Made by a program: the position numbers and the translations under genes. Shown here one piece after another: positions 33,022 through 44,027 of a stretch of DNA of 64,000 bases. Position 1 is the stretch's first letter, and every line of letters starts with the position of its first letter. This stretch comes from Clostridia bacterium (GTDB lineage: Bacteria > Bacillota > Clostridia > Christensenellales > Borkfalkiaceae). The notes beneath the pieces were generated by a model. That model saw only the letters and a list, made by a program, of their open reading frames with translations, searched no databases and was not told where the DNA came from. Where the stretch lies: the NCBI GenBank assembly GCA_017508485.1, contig JAFVYV010000003.1, forward strand, positions 1 through 64,000, in the 5' to 3' direction.

Positions 33022-33041
33022 ATAAAGGATATTTTATATAT

Positions 33042-33071
33042 AAAGAGAGGGCTTTTGCTCTCTCTTTTTTT
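33042..33071 (+). terminator. Intrinsic terminator
   Basis: Stem AAAGAGAGGGC / GCTCTCTCTTT with a T run, 20 nt after the preceding stop. Confidence 0.88.
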
Positions 33072-33072
33072 G

Positions 33073-33101
33073 TTGCAAAAAAAAATAATGTGTGCTAAAA
33101 T
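33073..33101 (+). promoter_or_regulatory. SigA promoter of the phosphoesterase gene
   Basis: TTGCAA (33073-33078), 17 nt, TAAAAT (33096-33101) with an extended-10 TGC. It abuts the preceding terminator. Confidence 0.75.
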
Positions 33102-33118
33102 TGAAAAAAGGAGACAAA

Positions 33119-33820
33119 ATGAAGGTTTTTGCTATTAGCGATTTGCATATTTCAACAAACACGAATAAACCTATGGACGTTTTTGGTGGCAACTGGATAA
33201 ATTATTTAGAAACTATTAAAAACGACTGGCAAAATAAGGTTAGTGATGAAGATATCGTTTTAATTTCAGGCGATATTAGTTGGGCTATGACTTTAGATGA
33301 AGCAAAACCTGATTTTGACGTTATAAAAGATTTACCTGGTAAAAAGATTATAATTCGTGGAAACCATGATTTTTGGTGGAGTGCTATTTCAAAGGTTAGG
33401 GACTTTTTGCCAGAAAATTTTATTGCTCTTCAAAATGATGCAGTAAAGATAGGAAATCTTGTTATTTGTGGCTCAAGGGCGTGGAGTGTGCCTGGTTCAC
33501 CAGATTTTAAAGAACAAGATAAAAAGATATATTTAAGAGAAGTTGAAAGGTTAAAACTTTCCCTTTCACAAGGAAAAAAACTGTTAGCAGAAGGGGATAA
33601 ACTGCTTGTAATGGTGCATTATCCACCGTTTAACGTTAAAAGAGAAAACAATTTGATATTAGATTTATTTAAGGAATTTGAAGTTGACGTGGTTGTTTAC
33701 GGGCATTTGCACGGCAAAACCGTTAGAGCAGACAAATTTTTACAATTAGATGGTATTGATTACTATTTAACTTCTTGTGATTTAGTAAATAATAAATTAG
33801 TGGAGATAAATTTAAAATGA
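33119..33820 (+). CDS. Calcineurin-like metallophosphoesterase
   Basis: A 233-residue cytoplasmic phosphoesterase with all five metal-binding blocks: DLHIS (residues 7-11), SGDISW, RGNHDFWW, a His near 164 (MVHYPPF) and GHLHG near 198. The family acts on varied phosphodiester or nucleotide substrates, so the substrate is not predictable. AAAGGAGAC precedes ATG 33119. It overlaps the next gene by 4 nt. Confidence 0.9.
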   Translation: MKVFAISDLHISTNTNKPMDVFGGNWINYLETIKNDWQNKVSDEDIVLISGDISWAMTLDEAKPDFDVIKDLPGKKIIIRGNHDFWWSAISKVRDFLPENFIALQNDAVKIGNLVICGSRAWSVPGSPDFKEQDKKIYLREVERLKLSLSQGKKLLAEGDKLLVMVHYPPFNVKRENNLILDLFKEFEVDVVVYGHLHGKTVRADKFLQLDGIDYYLTSCDLVNNKLVEINLK

Positions 33821-34971
33821 CGAAAACTAAAAAGAATGGTAAATTTATTAACTACTTAAAAGCACTTCCTAAAAGATATTTTATTGATGCTTTTACTGGT
33901 ATGGCTCAAGGCCTTTTCGTAACCCTTATTGCCGGTACGATTATAAAAACTATCGGTGAAAAAATAGGTGCGACAACGGCCGTTGGTCAAATACTTATAC
34001 TTTTAGGTCAAATTGCTAGTATTTTAACTGGTGCAGGTATCGGTGTTGGTATGGCTAACTACCTAAAAGCACCAAAACTAGTTGTTTTTTCAGCAATAGT
34101 TGCCGGTTTTATAGGTGCTTATGCCGAAAAAGTTATCGGCGCAACTATTACTTTTAATTCAATTAGCGTTGGATTAAATAGTGATATCACTAGCATTACT
34201 GCTTTATTTACTCCTGACCAAGTCTCACCTGGTAACCCTATTAGTGCATATGTTTGTGCGCTTATTGCAATTGAACTTGGAACGCTTGTACAAGGTAAAA
34301 CTAAACTTGATATTTTATTAGTTCCTTTAACTTGCGTTGTAAGTGCTTTCGTTGGTTGCTTTATTTCAATTCCATTTATTTGGTTAATTAAAGTTTTAAG
34401 TAAGGGTATTGACGTAGCAACGGGTGCAGTTCCTTTCGTTATGGGTATAGTTATTTCCGTTGTTATGGGTATTTTATTAACAATGCCAACTTCATCTGCC
34501 GCAATATGGGTATCAATTGCAACCGGTGTAACAACGCAAAACATGTATTTAGCAGGTGGTGCCGCCGTTGTTGGTTGTGCTTGTCATATGGTAGGTTTTG
34601 CCGTTGCAAGTTTTAAAGATAACGGATTTAGTGGGCTTATTTCACAAGGACTTGGAACAAGTATGCTACAAATTCCTAACATTATGAAAAAGCCTATAAT
34701 TATGCTACCTATGATAATTTCAAGCGCAATATTAGGTCCACTTTCTACTTGCGTATTTAAACTTCTTTGTAACGCATCAGGTGGTGGTATGGGTACAAGT
34801 GGTTTAGTTGGTGTGTTCGGTGTTTTAGCCGTTGAAGGACAAGACCCTTTAATGATGTGGCTTGGAATAATTTTACTAATGTTCGTTCTACCTGCGTTAT
34901 TAAATCTTGGAATAACTGCATTTATGCGTAAAAAAGGTTGGATAAAGCCGGGCGATATGAAACTTGACTAA
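33817..34971 (+). CDS. PfoR-type membrane protein, PTS EIIC_2 family
   Basis: A 384-residue polytopic membrane protein (about ten hydrophobic segments) of the PTS_EIIC_2 / COG3641 type, often annotated PfoR after a putative regulator of perfringolysin. Gly-rich helices such as GAGIGVGMANY and GGAAVVGCACHMVGF are characteristic. No EIIA or EIIB domain is attached or adjacent, so sugar uptake by phosphotransfer is unproven. GGAGATAAAT precedes the ATG, which overlaps the phosphoesterase stop. Confidence 0.85.
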   Translation: MTKTKKNGKFINYLKALPKRYFIDAFTGMAQGLFVTLIAGTIIKTIGEKIGATTAVGQILILLGQIASILTGAGIGVGMANYLKAPKLVVFSAIVAGFIGAYAEKVIGATITFNSISVGLNSDITSITALFTPDQVSPGNPISAYVCALIAIELGTLVQGKTKLDILLVPLTCVVSAFVGCFISIPFIWLIKVLSKGIDVATGAVPFVMGIVISVVMGILLTMPTSSAAIWVSIATGVTTQNMYLAGGAAVVGCACHMVGFAVASFKDNGFSGLISQGLGTSMLQIPNIMKKPIIMLPMIISSAILGPLSTCVFKLLCNASGGGMGTSGLVGVFGVLAVEGQDPLMMWLGIILLMFVLPALLNLGITAFMRKKGWIKPGDMKLD

Positions 34972-34980
34972 TTAAAAAGT

Positions 34981-35013
34981 AAAGGCAAAAGATAAACTCT
35001 TTTGCCTTTTTTT
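34981..35013 (+). terminator. Intrinsic terminator
   Basis: Perfect 11-bp stem AAAGGCAAAAG / CTTTTGCCTTT and a T run. Confidence 0.92.
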
Positions 35014-35015
35014 GT

Positions 35016-35044
35016 TCATTATTTTTTCTTCTTTTGAATATATT
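35016..35044 (+). promoter_or_regulatory. Weak candidate SigE-type promoter of yabP
   Basis: TCATTAT (35016-35022), 14 nt, AATATATT (35037-35044). The -10 resembles that of spoIIIAA; the -35 is poor. yabP is a SigE gene in Bacillus. Confidence 0.4.
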
Positions 35045-35066
35045 TAATTAAAAAAGGAGAGAATTT

Positions 35067-35327
35067 ATGGAAAATCAAAACGAATTAAGCAAAATTCAAA
35101 TAGAAGGGCAAAAAAGACTTTCAATAACAGGTGTTTCTTCAGTTGACGGGTTTAGCGACCAACAGTTAAAACTAACCGTAAACGGCAAAAAACTTTTTGT
35201 TGGTGGCAACAATATAAAGATAACTGCGTTTAACAAAAACACAGGACTTTTAAGTGCAGATGGAGAGTTTAATTTGGTTAAATTTGAAACGATAAAAGCA
35301 CCGATTACAAAGAGAATTTTTAAGTAA
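35067..35327 (+). CDS. yabP: Sporulation protein YabP
   Basis: An 86-residue YabP/YqfC-family protein with the pattern RLSITGVSSVDGFSDQQL near residue 18 and a beta-rich remainder. The family is found only in spore formers and is made in the mother cell. AAGGAG lies 8 nt upstream. The stop overlaps the yabQ start by one base. Operon yabP-yabQ-divIC-ppx resembles the Bacillus yabP-yabQ-divIC order. Confidence 0.93.
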   Translation: MENQNELSKIQIEGQKRLSITGVSSVDGFSDQQLKLTVNGKKLFVGGNNIKITAFNKNTGLLSADGEFNLVKFETIKAPITKRIFK

Positions 35328-35668
35328 TGTTTAAAAGTTTTTGGCAAATATATCTTTTTATTGCAAACCTTTCTTTCGGTGTCGTTTTAGGGGTAGGATA
35401 TCTTCCTATTTCTTTAATAAAATTACCAAAAAAGATTGGCTTTTTAAGATGGATTTTTGACTTTTTATATCTTATAATTGCCATTGTTTTTTATAATTTA
35501 TACGCTTATTTTTTTAGTTTTCCTAACTTTAGAGTTTATGAAATTATAGGTATTATACTTGGCGCTATATTAGGTTTTAAAAGTTTTAAAATTACAGTTG
35601 CAAAAAAGCAAAAAAGGTTGTATAATAAGAGTGTAAAAAAAGAAACGAAGGAGAAAAACTATGGATGA
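35327..35668 (+). CDS. yabQ: Spore cortex protein YabQ
   Basis: A 113-residue membrane protein with about four hydrophobic helices and a Lys-rich tail, in the canonical place between yabP and divIC. YabQ is needed for cortex formation in B. subtilis and is an outer forespore membrane protein. Length is a little short. The last 70 nt contain a promoter-like element and the 3' end overlaps divIC by 8 nt. Confidence 0.88.
   Translation: MFKSFWQIYLFIANLSFGVVLGVGYLPISLIKLPKKIGFLRWIFDFLYLIIAIVFYNLYAYFFSFPNFRVYEIIGIILGAILGFKSFKITVAKKQKRLYNKSVKKETKEKNYG
35598..35626 (+). promoter_or_regulatory. Vegetative SigA promoter for divIC inside yabQ
   Basis: TTGCAA (35598-35603), 17 nt, TATAAT (35621-35626), within the yabQ coding region. 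It would let divIC-ppx be expressed during growth, apart from the sporulation genes upstream. Confidence 0.75.
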
Positions 35669-35933
35669 AGCAAGAAAGAAAAGATTAGTTGTTTCAGGCA
35701 CTATTACGGGTGTTTTATTAATCGTAATTTTAGTTTTCGTTATGGTTTTTCAATTAGTTTCAATCGGTGTTGAAAAGAAGAGAAGTGCCGAACTTGATTC
35801 TACTATTGCTGAACTTGAAGTTCTTAATAAAGATATTGAACAAGGCATAAAAGACCACTCTGAACGTTGGTGGATAGAACAACGCGCAAGGGAACTTGGT
35901 TATTTATATAAAAACGACCATAAGTTAAACTAA
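35661..35933 (+). CDS. divIC: Septum formation initiator DivIC/FtsB
   Basis: A 90-residue bitopic division protein: cytoplasmic basic N-terminus, one membrane helix (residues ~11-30), a coiled coil (about 33-58) and the conserved W-x-I-E-Q-x-A-R-E-L-G-Y motif near 70-81. It bridges FtsL and FtsQ/DivIB in the divisome. AAGGAG lies 7-8 nt before the ATG. The stop overlaps the ppx-like start. Confidence 0.93.
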   Translation: MDEARKKRLVVSGTITGVLLIVILVFVMVFQLVSIGVEKKRSAELDSTIAELEVLNKDIEQGIKDHSERWWIEQRARELGYLYKNDHKLN

Positions 35934-36799
35934 TGGTAGGCGTTATAGATATAGGTTCAAACTCTGTTAGGCTATTAGTTAGCGACGAAGGTAAAACCGT
36001 ATATAAAAATTTAATAATAACTAAACTTTCTGAGAATATGTTTAATGACAATCTCTTAAAAGATAACGCAATTGATAGAACTATCAATGCAATTTTGGAA
36101 TTCAAAAAAATTGCCAACTCTTTTAAGGTGGAAAGTTTGGTTGCTTTTGCAACTGCGGCTGTTAGAAATTCTCATAACGGCCTTTTGTTTTGCAGTAAAG
36201 TAAAAGAATTAACTGGTATTGATATAGAAGTCGTGTCTGGTGAAAAAGAGGCTAAATTAGGGCTTTTTGGGGTTTTAGGGCTTGAAAAAGACGGGGGTAT
36301 TATAGATATCGGTGGTGCAAGTACTGAAATTACCGTTAGAAAGAATAAGAAAATTGTTTATTCAAAATCGGTTTACGTTGGCACGGTTGCAACCTTAAAC
36401 AATGCAGGACAAGACTTAACTAAAATTAACAATTTCGTTGATAGTAAAATTTTAGAATTTGGCGAAATTGAAAATGCAAACTTTTTTGCAATAGGTGGTA
36501 CTGCAACGCAACTTGGCGCTATTGATTTAGAACTTGAAGTTTATGATAGAAATAAAGTTCATTTGCATAAACTAAAGAAAAGTGCGTTAGAAAGGATTAT
36601 AAAACTACTTTCATCAAAAACTCCTGAAGAAAGAAAGGGTATAAAAGGCGTTCAAGTAGGTAGAGAAGACGTTATTTTAGGTGGTGCAGTTATACTTTAT
36701 AAAGTAATGTCTAAACTTAATATAAACGAACTTTTGATTAGTGAAAACGATAATTTAGAAGGATATTTAATGGTAAAGGAAAATGAAAAAAAATACTAA
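35933..36799 (+). CDS. Ppx/GppA-family exopolyphosphatase
   Basis: ASKHA-fold phosphatase hydrolysing polyphosphate or pppGpp. DIGSNSVRLLV at residues 5-15 is the phosphate-1 motif; GGIIDIGGASTE near 122-133 is the second phosphate/catalytic block; FFAIGGTATQLGA near 183 is a further nucleotide-binding block. Length 288 residues is slightly below the usual 300-310 for the short class. Start overlaps divIC (TAATG) and the end overlaps the next gene by 17 nt. Confidence 0.92.
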   Translation: MVGVIDIGSNSVRLLVSDEGKTVYKNLIITKLSENMFNDNLLKDNAIDRTINAILEFKKIANSFKVESLVAFATAAVRNSHNGLLFCSKVKELTGIDIEVVSGEKEAKLGLFGVLGLEKDGGIIDIGGASTEITVRKNKKIVYSKSVYVGTVATLNNAGQDLTKINNFVDSKILEFGEIENANFFAIGGTATQLGAIDLELEVYDRNKVHLHKLKKSALERIIKLLSSKTPEERKGIKGVQVGREDVILGGAVILYKVMSKLNINELLISENDNLEGYLMVKENEKKY

Positions 36800-37883
36800 T
36801 ATAATTAACAACGTAATTTTATTTGTTGTAACAGTTTTGGCTGTCTTATTCGTTGCTTTTTTAGGTAATAAGTTCTTTTACGGCGAATCATTGCTTGTGC
36901 TAATACTACTATTTTTAGCAGGTATGGCTTTTTTTGCTTTTGTGAATTTGTTGTGTCACGAAATAGGGCATATAGTTGCGGGAAAGAAAAATGGTTTTGA
37001 GTTTGTTTCTACAAGAGTTTTATTTATAACAATCGTTAAAGAAAACGGCAAATATAGATATTATTTTTCACCACTTGTTGATGAAACTGGTCTTGCTGAA
37101 ATGATACCTACTCATTACGACAATATTGAAGAAAGGTATAAAAGAACTACAAGGGGTGGTATGATAGCAAACGCTATATTAGTTGTTTTAGGGGCTATAC
37201 CTTTAGGACTAATTATGTTTTTACCTTTTGAAGCATACTTTATTCTTTGTGCATTATTCCCAATTTCTATATACTCATTTTTATCAAATGCACTTCCTAT
37301 GATAGGTAGTGGAGTTAAGAACGACGCACTTGTTATTTCCGACTTAAAAAAGAATACTGATAGTGCCAAAGTTTTAATAAATATATTAAAAATTCAAGCC
37401 GAACTTTATAACGGAAAAACGCCTTCAGAAATTGATGAAAGTTTGTATTTTGACCTTCCACAATTACCTGAAGATGATATCAACTATATCGTGCTTTTAA
37501 CTAATCAATACTCTTATTATTTAGATAAAAAAGAGTATGTAGAAGCAGTAAAAATTCTAAAAAGACTTGATGGTTTAATTGATTATTTACCAGGTAGTTA
37601 TAAAAACTCAATTTTAGCCGAAGAACTGTTTGTAAGTTGTAATATTAAGAGAAATGAAGACCTAGCAGACGACTTAATGGATACGCTTGAAAAGTTTTTG
37701 TATAAGGAAAACAATTTAACAAACTTAAGAATAAAAATTGCTTATTTAATTTACATTTTAGAAGAAAAGGAAGAAGCAAAAAGGTTTATTGAAAAGGCTG
37801 AAAAAGAGATTAAAACCTTAAAAATAAAAGGTCTTGCTAAATACGAACAAAAACTTATTGAAGAAATGAAAAAAGATATTTAA
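36783..37883 (+). CDS. Membrane metalloprotease-like protein (HEIGH) with helical-repeat tail
   Basis: A 366-residue protein. Membrane helices lie at about 9-28, 35-60, 125-145 and 150-170. HEIGH at residues 59-63 is a gluzincin/M50-like zinc motif (HExxH) at the membrane surface. From residue ~185 onward the sequence is soluble, acidic and helical, like TPR-type repeats. No clear NPDG motif is present, so it is not a standard site-2 protease. Function unknown; co-transcribed with ppx by a 17-nt overlap. Confidence 0.65.
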   Translation: MKKNTNIINNVILFVVTVLAVLFVAFLGNKFFYGESLLVLILLFLAGMAFFAFVNLLCHEIGHIVAGKKNGFEFVSTRVLFITIVKENGKYRYYFSPLVDETGLAEMIPTHYDNIEERYKRTTRGGMIANAILVVLGAIPLGLIMFLPFEAYFILCALFPISIYSFLSNALPMIGSGVKNDALVISDLKKNTDSAKVLINILKIQAELYNGKTPSEIDESLYFDLPQLPEDDINYIVLLTNQYSYYLDKKEYVEAVKILKRLDGLIDYLPGSYKNSILAEELFVSCNIKRNEDLADDLMDTLEKFLYKENNLTNLRIKIAYLIYILEEKEEAKRFIEKAEKEIKTLKIKGLAKYEQKLIEEMKKDI

Positions 37884-37912
37884 AAAGGGGGCTAAAAAGC
37901 CCTCTTTTTTTA
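37884..37912 (+). terminator. Intrinsic terminator after the yabP operon
   Basis: Stem AGGGGGCT / AGCCCTCT flanked by A and T tracts, starting at the stop codon. Confidence 0.9.
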
Positions 37913-37952
37913 TGTTTTTTTACAAAATTTTACCCTTTGTTTTTAATTTGGC

Positions 37953-37976
37953 TTAAAATTATATATATAATTTTAA
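37953..37976. promoter_or_regulatory. 24-bp perfect palindrome upstream of gyrB
   Basis: A perfect AT-only palindrome (TTAAAATTATAT and its mirror) 83 nt before the gyrB start and 40 nt before the -10 box. It could be a supercoiling-sensitive or regulator site; the sequence alone does not decide. Confidence 0.5.
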
Positions 37977-38013
37977 TTTATTTCAAAAAATACTTTATTT
38001 TTACTTTTTTTTG

Positions 38014-38022
38014 TGCTATAAT
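38014..38022 (+). promoter_or_regulatory. Extended -10 promoter of gyrB
   Basis: TGC directly followed by TATAAT (38017-38022). The -35 region is poor (TTTATT-like), consistent with an extended-10 promoter. Confidence 0.65.
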
Positions 38023-38025
38023 TAA

Positions 38026-39969
<1,944 letters not shown>

Positions 39970-39977
39970 GTGATGAT

Positions 39978-42467
39978 ATGGCAAAGAGAGATACAAGTAC
40001 TGCTTTAACTGCAGAATTTAAAGATACATTAGCAAAAACTAACGTTATTAATATAGAAGTAGAAAACGAACTTAAAAAATCGTTTATATCATACGCAATG
40101 GCCGTTAACGTTTCAAGAGCAATTCCTGACGTTAGGGACGGCTTAAAGCCTGTTCATAGACGTATTCTTTACTCAATGCACGAATTAGGCTTAACAAGCG
40201 ATAAAGCGTATAAAAAGTGTGCAAAAATCGTCGGTGACGTTTTAGGTAAATACCATCCACACGGCGACAGTTCAGTTTACTATGCGTTAGTTCGTTTAGC
40301 GCAAGACTTTTCAATTAACTTTCCATTAGTTGACGGACACGGTAACTTTGGTTCAGTTGACGGAGACCCTGCCGCTGCATATAGATATACTGAAGCAAGA
40401 CTTTCTAAACTTTCTAACGAAATGCTTAAGGAAATTGAAAAGGATACGGTTGATTTCTATCCAAACTTTGACGATACGGAAATGCAACCGGTTGTTTTAC
40501 CATCAAGAATACCAAATATCCTTGTAAACGGGGCTGACGGTATCGCAGTTGGTATGGCGACTAATATTCCACCTCATAACCTTGCAGAGTGTCTAAACGG
40601 CTGTATTGCCCTTTTAGACAATCCTGAAATAACCGTTGATGAATTACTTGATTATATTCCTGCACCAGACTATCCTACAGGCGCATTGATTTTAGAAATG
40701 TCTGCCGTAAGACAAGCATATAGAACGGGTAAAGGTGGACTTGTAATTCGTTCAAAGTGTGAAATTGAAGAATTTAACAATGGTACAAGAGAAAGAATTA
40801 TCGTTTCTGAACTTCCTTACCAAGTAAATAAAGCCTTACTTATCAAAACTATGGCTGATATGGTTAAGGATAAGAAACTTGAAGGTATTAGCGATATTAG
40901 AGATGAATCAGACCGTTCTGGTATGAGAATTGTTATTGACGTTAAGAGAGATGCTAACGCACAAGTTGTGTTAAATCACCTTTATAAACACACTAACTTA
41001 CAAGTAAAAGAAGGTATAATTTTATTAGCGCTTGTTGACGGCGAACCTAAAATTCTTAACTTAAAACAAATTTTAGAAAATTATATTGCGCACCAAGAAT
41101 CAGTTATTGTTAGAAGAACAAGGTTTGAACTTGCAAAAACTGAAGAAAGAGAACATATCGTTAAAGGTTTAGTAATTGCCCTTTCTAATATTGATGAAGT
41201 TATTGAAGTTATTAGGTCAAGTAAAGATAAGTACGAAGCGTTAGATAAGTTGATGAACGCATTTGAACTTTCTGACAAACAAGCAAATGCAATTCTTGAA
41301 ATGAGACTTCAACGTTTAACTTCATTAGAAGTTGAAAAGTTAAGGGAAGAACTTATTGAACTTGGTAAAATTATTGCCGACTTAAACGATATTTTATCAA
41401 ATCCACAAAGGGTTAAAGATATCATTAAGGCTGATATGGAAACTATTAAAGAAAAGTATCCATCTCCAAGAAAGAGTGAAATTTCTTATATAGATAGTGG
41501 CATTGAATTTGCCGATATGATTGAAGAAGAAGATGTTGTTATTAGCAAAACTCACTTTGGTTATATTAAGCGTGTTCCTATCAAAGAATACCACTCACAA
41601 CGCCGTGGTGGTAGGGGTGTAACTGCTCATAAGCCTAAAGAAGAAGACTTTGTTGAAGATATGTACGTTTGCTCAACACACGACGATATTTTATACTTTA
41701 CAAATACTGGTAGGGTATATTGCACTAAGGGGTATGAAATTCCTGAAGCACAAAGAAATGCCCGTGGTAGAGCCGTTGTTAACCTAATTCAACTTGTTGA
41801 AGGTGAAGTTGTTAACGCAATATTACCACTTCGCCGTGACCAAGAAGGCTATATTGCAATGGCGACTAAAAATGGTCTTGTTAAGAAGACGGACTTAAAA
41901 GAATTTGCAAGTATAAGAAAGACTGGTAAAATTGCAATTAGCATAGTTGAAGGTGATGAACTTATTTCAGTTCAATTTACAAACGGAGAAGATGAACTTT
42001 TAATTGCATCTAATGAAGGTAAGTGTATAAGATTTGCCGAAACTGACGTTAGAGCAATGGGAAGAGATGCTCAAGGTGTAAAGGGTATTGAACTAAATAA
42101 AAACGACTACGTTGTTGATATGACCGTTATAAAAGAAGGCTACGACGTATTTACACTTTCAGAAAACGGCTATGGTAAGCGTGTTGATATTGAAGATTAT
42201 CGTTTACAACAACGTGGTGGTAAGGGTGTAAAAGCCGGTGTATTCAACGCAAAAACTGGTAAACTAGTTAATATGAAACTAGTTAAAGAAGATGAAGATA
42301 TTATGATTATTGCCGACAACGGTATTATTATAAGAATGAACGCAGTTGAAATTTCAAAAATCGGTAGAGATACTCTTGGCGTTAGAGTAATGAGAACGGA
42401 AGAAAATAGTAAAGCAATAAGAGTTGCTATTACTTCTCAATCTGAAGACGATTTACTTGAAGAATAA
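39978..42467 (+). CDS. gyrA: DNA gyrase subunit A
   Basis: Breakage-reunion subunit of gyrase. The active-site Tyr lies in [11 protein letters not shown] near residue 133; [11 protein letters not shown] is near 53 and [16 protein letters not shown] near 92. The GyrA-box [12 protein letters not shown] motif (near residue 538) that wraps DNA and distinguishes gyrase from Topo IV is present, and a related QQRGGKGV occurs later. Length 829 residues. Co-transcribed with gyrB and followed by a bidirectional terminator. Confidence 0.97.
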   Translation: MAKRDTSTALTAEFKDTLAKTNVINIEVENELKKSFISYAMAVNVSRAIPDVRDGLKPVHRRILYSMHELGLTSDKAYKKCAKIVGDVLGKYHPHGDSSVYYALVRLAQDFSINFPLVDGHGNFGSVDGDPAAAYRYTEARLSKLSNEMLKEIEKDTVDFYPNFDDTEMQPVVLPSRIPNILVNGADGIAVGMATNIPPHNLAECLNGCIALLDNPEITVDELLDYIPAPDYPTGALILEMSAVRQAYRTGKGGLVIRSKCEIEEFNNGTRERIIVSELPYQVNKALLIKTMADMVKDKKLEGISDIRDESDRSGMRIVIDVKRDANAQVVLNHLYKHTNLQVKEGIILLALVDGEPKILNLKQILENYIAHQESVIVRRTRFELAKTEEREHIVKGLVIALSNIDEVIEVIRSSKDKYEALDKLMNAFELSDKQANAILEMRLQRLTSLEVEKLREELIELGKIIADLNDILSNPQRVKDIIKADMETIKEKYPSPRKSEISYIDSGIEFADMIEEEDVVISKTHFGYIKRVPIKEYHSQRRGGRGVTAHKPKEEDFVEDMYVCSTHDDILYFTNTGRVYCTKGYEIPEAQRNARGRAVVNLIQLVEGEVVNAILPLRRDQEGYIAMATKNGLVKKTDLKEFASIRKTGKIAISIVEGDELISVQFTNGEDELLIASNEGKCIRFAETDVRAMGRDAQGVKGIELNKNDYVVDMTVIKEGYDVFTLSENGYGKRVDIEDYRLQQRGGKGVKAGVFNAKTGKLVNMKLVKEDEDIMIIADNGIIIRMNAVEISKIGRDTLGVRVMRTEENSKAIRVAITSQSEDDLLEE

Positions 42468-42487
42468 CCAAATTAGTTGATAAAAAG

Positions 42488-42517
42488 AAAAAACCGTGAA
42501 ATATCACGGTTTTTTTT
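42488..42517. terminator. Bidirectional terminator between gyrA and the ADH-like gene
   Basis: Stem AAAAAACCGTGA / TCACGGTTTTTT with A and T tracts on both sides. Confidence 0.92.
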
Positions 42518-42532
42518 GTTTTAAATATAAGT

Positions 42533-43549
42533 TTATTCTATTTCAACAACTGTTTCGTAAATTTTTTCACCTTTTTCAAAACGGTTGTTAAGTTCTTTTA
42601 GGTAATCAGGAACTTCATTATACTTTATCGTGTTTATTTTCATATGAGAAAAGTTAATTGCATCATTTGCTAAAAGGTTTATACTTGATGCCGTATAACC
42701 ATAACCAGAAGAAATAAACATAATGTTTAATTGTTTTTTATTAGCAGTTGCGGTAGAAAAATTTGTAGTTTCAAAATTTGTACCGGTAAAAGCAACAGGT
42801 GTATTATAACCAGCAAGTGTAAAGGCTGTTTTTGTTGGAAGACCTGTATCCATAACGTAAATAATACATTCAGCCATTCTACCACCAGTTATATTATGCA
42901 CTTCTTTATACCATTCATCTCTGTTTTGGAAAACGTAGTAAATGCCTGATTTTCTTGCAATTTCAATATTTTCTTCATCTTCTTCTAAGACGATAGGAAT
43001 TGCTTGGTAGTAAATTAAAATTTGTGCAATAATATTACCTAAGTTATTTGCACCTAAAATTACAACGTGGTCGCCCTTTTTAATTTTTAATTCATCAATA
43101 ATTTTTAGGGCAGTAGAAACGTGTTCAATAAAAAGTGCAGAAAGGTCTGAAACACTATCAGGAAGTTTAAATAAATTGTTAGAATCAGTATGAACAAAAT
43201 CTCTTAAAAATCCGTGGAAGTCTTCACCAGCAATTTGTAGGTTAGAGCATTTTTGTGGGTCGTTATTGTTGCAGTTATAACATTCTCCACAACTTGTGCT
43301 TGGTTCAACGTAAACACGGCTACCCTTTTCAATGTCAAAAAGGTTAAGACCTGGTTCAGTTATAAAACCAATGCCATAACTTCCTAAAATAACGCCTTTT
43401 GACTTAATTTCGCCATTAAACCTTAAAACGTCTGAAAGGGTTAAAAGTGCTTTTGTAGTTTTTGCCTTTGAAAAAGTAGCATCTTCAATTATTTCTTCCA
43501 TAGAGAATTCTTCTAATTCAAATGGTTTTGTAATTTGCCAACCTCTCAT
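42533..43549 (-). CDS. Zinc-containing alcohol dehydrogenase-like protein lacking catalytic zinc ligands
   Basis: Medium-chain dehydrogenase-type protein of 338 residues (minus strand). The structural-zinc lobe CGECYNC...C (near residue 80) is intact and a Rossmann segment VVILGANNLGNI (near 161) would bind NAD(P). But the catalytic zinc Cys in the usual CGTD position is replaced (LTLSDVLR) and the GHE motif reads GSYG, so ordinary alcohol oxidation is doubtful. ATG 43549 follows GGAGAG; an extension to 43594 lacks a ribosome site. It is alone on the minus strand between two + strand operons. Confidence 0.8.
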   Translation of the reverse strand: MRGWQITKPFELEEFSMEEIIEDATFSKAKTTKALLTLSDVLRFNGEIKSKGVILGSYGIGFITEPGLNLFDIEKGSRVYVEPSTSCGECYNCNNNDPQKCSNLQIAGEDFHGFLRDFVHTDSNNLFKLPDSVSDLSALFIEHVSTALKIIDELKIKKGDHVVILGANNLGNIIAQILIYYQAIPIVLEEDEENIEIARKSGIYYVFQNRDEWYKEVHNITGGRMAECIIYVMDTGLPTKTAFTLAGYNTPVAFTGTNFETTNFSTATANKKQLNIMFISSGYGYTASSINLLANDAINFSHMKINTIKYNEVPDYLKELNNRFEKGEKIYETVVEIE

Positions 43550-43691
43550 ATTCTCTCCAAGTAATAAAAATTCACTCTTTGTATTATAAGCCATAAACCA
43601 AAAAATTGCAACATAAATAAGGTAAATATTTCAACCTTGAAAAAAATAAGGGAAAATAAGTAAAAAAATCTAAAATGTTATACGTTTATTC

Positions 43692-43726
43692 TTGACTAAT
43701 TGAACAAAATATAATATAATTAGTCA
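43692..43726 (+). promoter_or_regulatory. rpmE promoter enclosed by a 9-bp inverted repeat
   Basis: TTGACT (43692-43697), 17 nt, TATAAT (43715-43720). TGACTAATT (43693-43701) and AATTAGTCA (43718-43726) form a perfect inverted repeat over the -35 and -10, suggesting an operator. A second TATAAT begins at 43710. Confidence 0.75.
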
Positions 43727-43752
43727 GGAATTTATTAAAAGAGGTGATTGCA

Positions 43753-43962
43753 ATGAGAAAGGATATCCATCCTAATTATCACGAAGTTACTGTTACATGC
43801 GCATGTGGAGAAACTTTTACTACAGGCACAACTAAGAACGTTGACGTTTTAAAAGTTGATATTTGTAGCAAATGTCATCCATTCTTTACTGGTAAGCAAA
43901 AGTTAGTTGATACCGGTGGCCGTGTTGATAAGTTTAACAAGAGATATGGTATAAACAAATAG
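43753..43962 (+). CDS. rpmE: 50S ribosomal protein L31 (zinc-binding type)
   Basis: A 69-residue L31 with two Cys pairs (CACG near residue 16 and CSKC near 37) forming a zinc ribbon, so this is the zinc-containing C+ paralogue type. [12 protein letters not shown] and HPFFTGKQK are characteristic. ATG 43753 follows AGAGGTGATTGCA; the upstream TTG at 43744 is an extension. A terminator follows, so it is largely single-gene. Confidence 0.97.
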   Translation: MRKDIHPNYHEVTVTCACGETFTTGTTKNVDVLKVDICSKCHPFFTGKQKLVDTGGRVDKFNKRYGINK

Positions 43963-43978
43963 TTTAATTAAAAAATTC

Positions 43979-44014
43979 GGCTTTAAGGGTTATTATACAC
44001 TTAAAGCCCTTTTT
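43979..44014 (+). terminator. Intrinsic terminator after rpmE
   Basis: Perfect 9-bp stem GGCTTTAAG / CTTAAAGCC followed by CTTTTT. It ends 14 nt before the next start codon. Confidence 0.85.
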
Positions 44015-44027
44015 ATATCAATTAGTA

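Noticed and set aside
33817..34971. Complete sugar PTS transporter
   Set aside because: Only an EIIC_2-like membrane protein is present; no EIIA, EIIB or sugar metabolism genes adjoin it.
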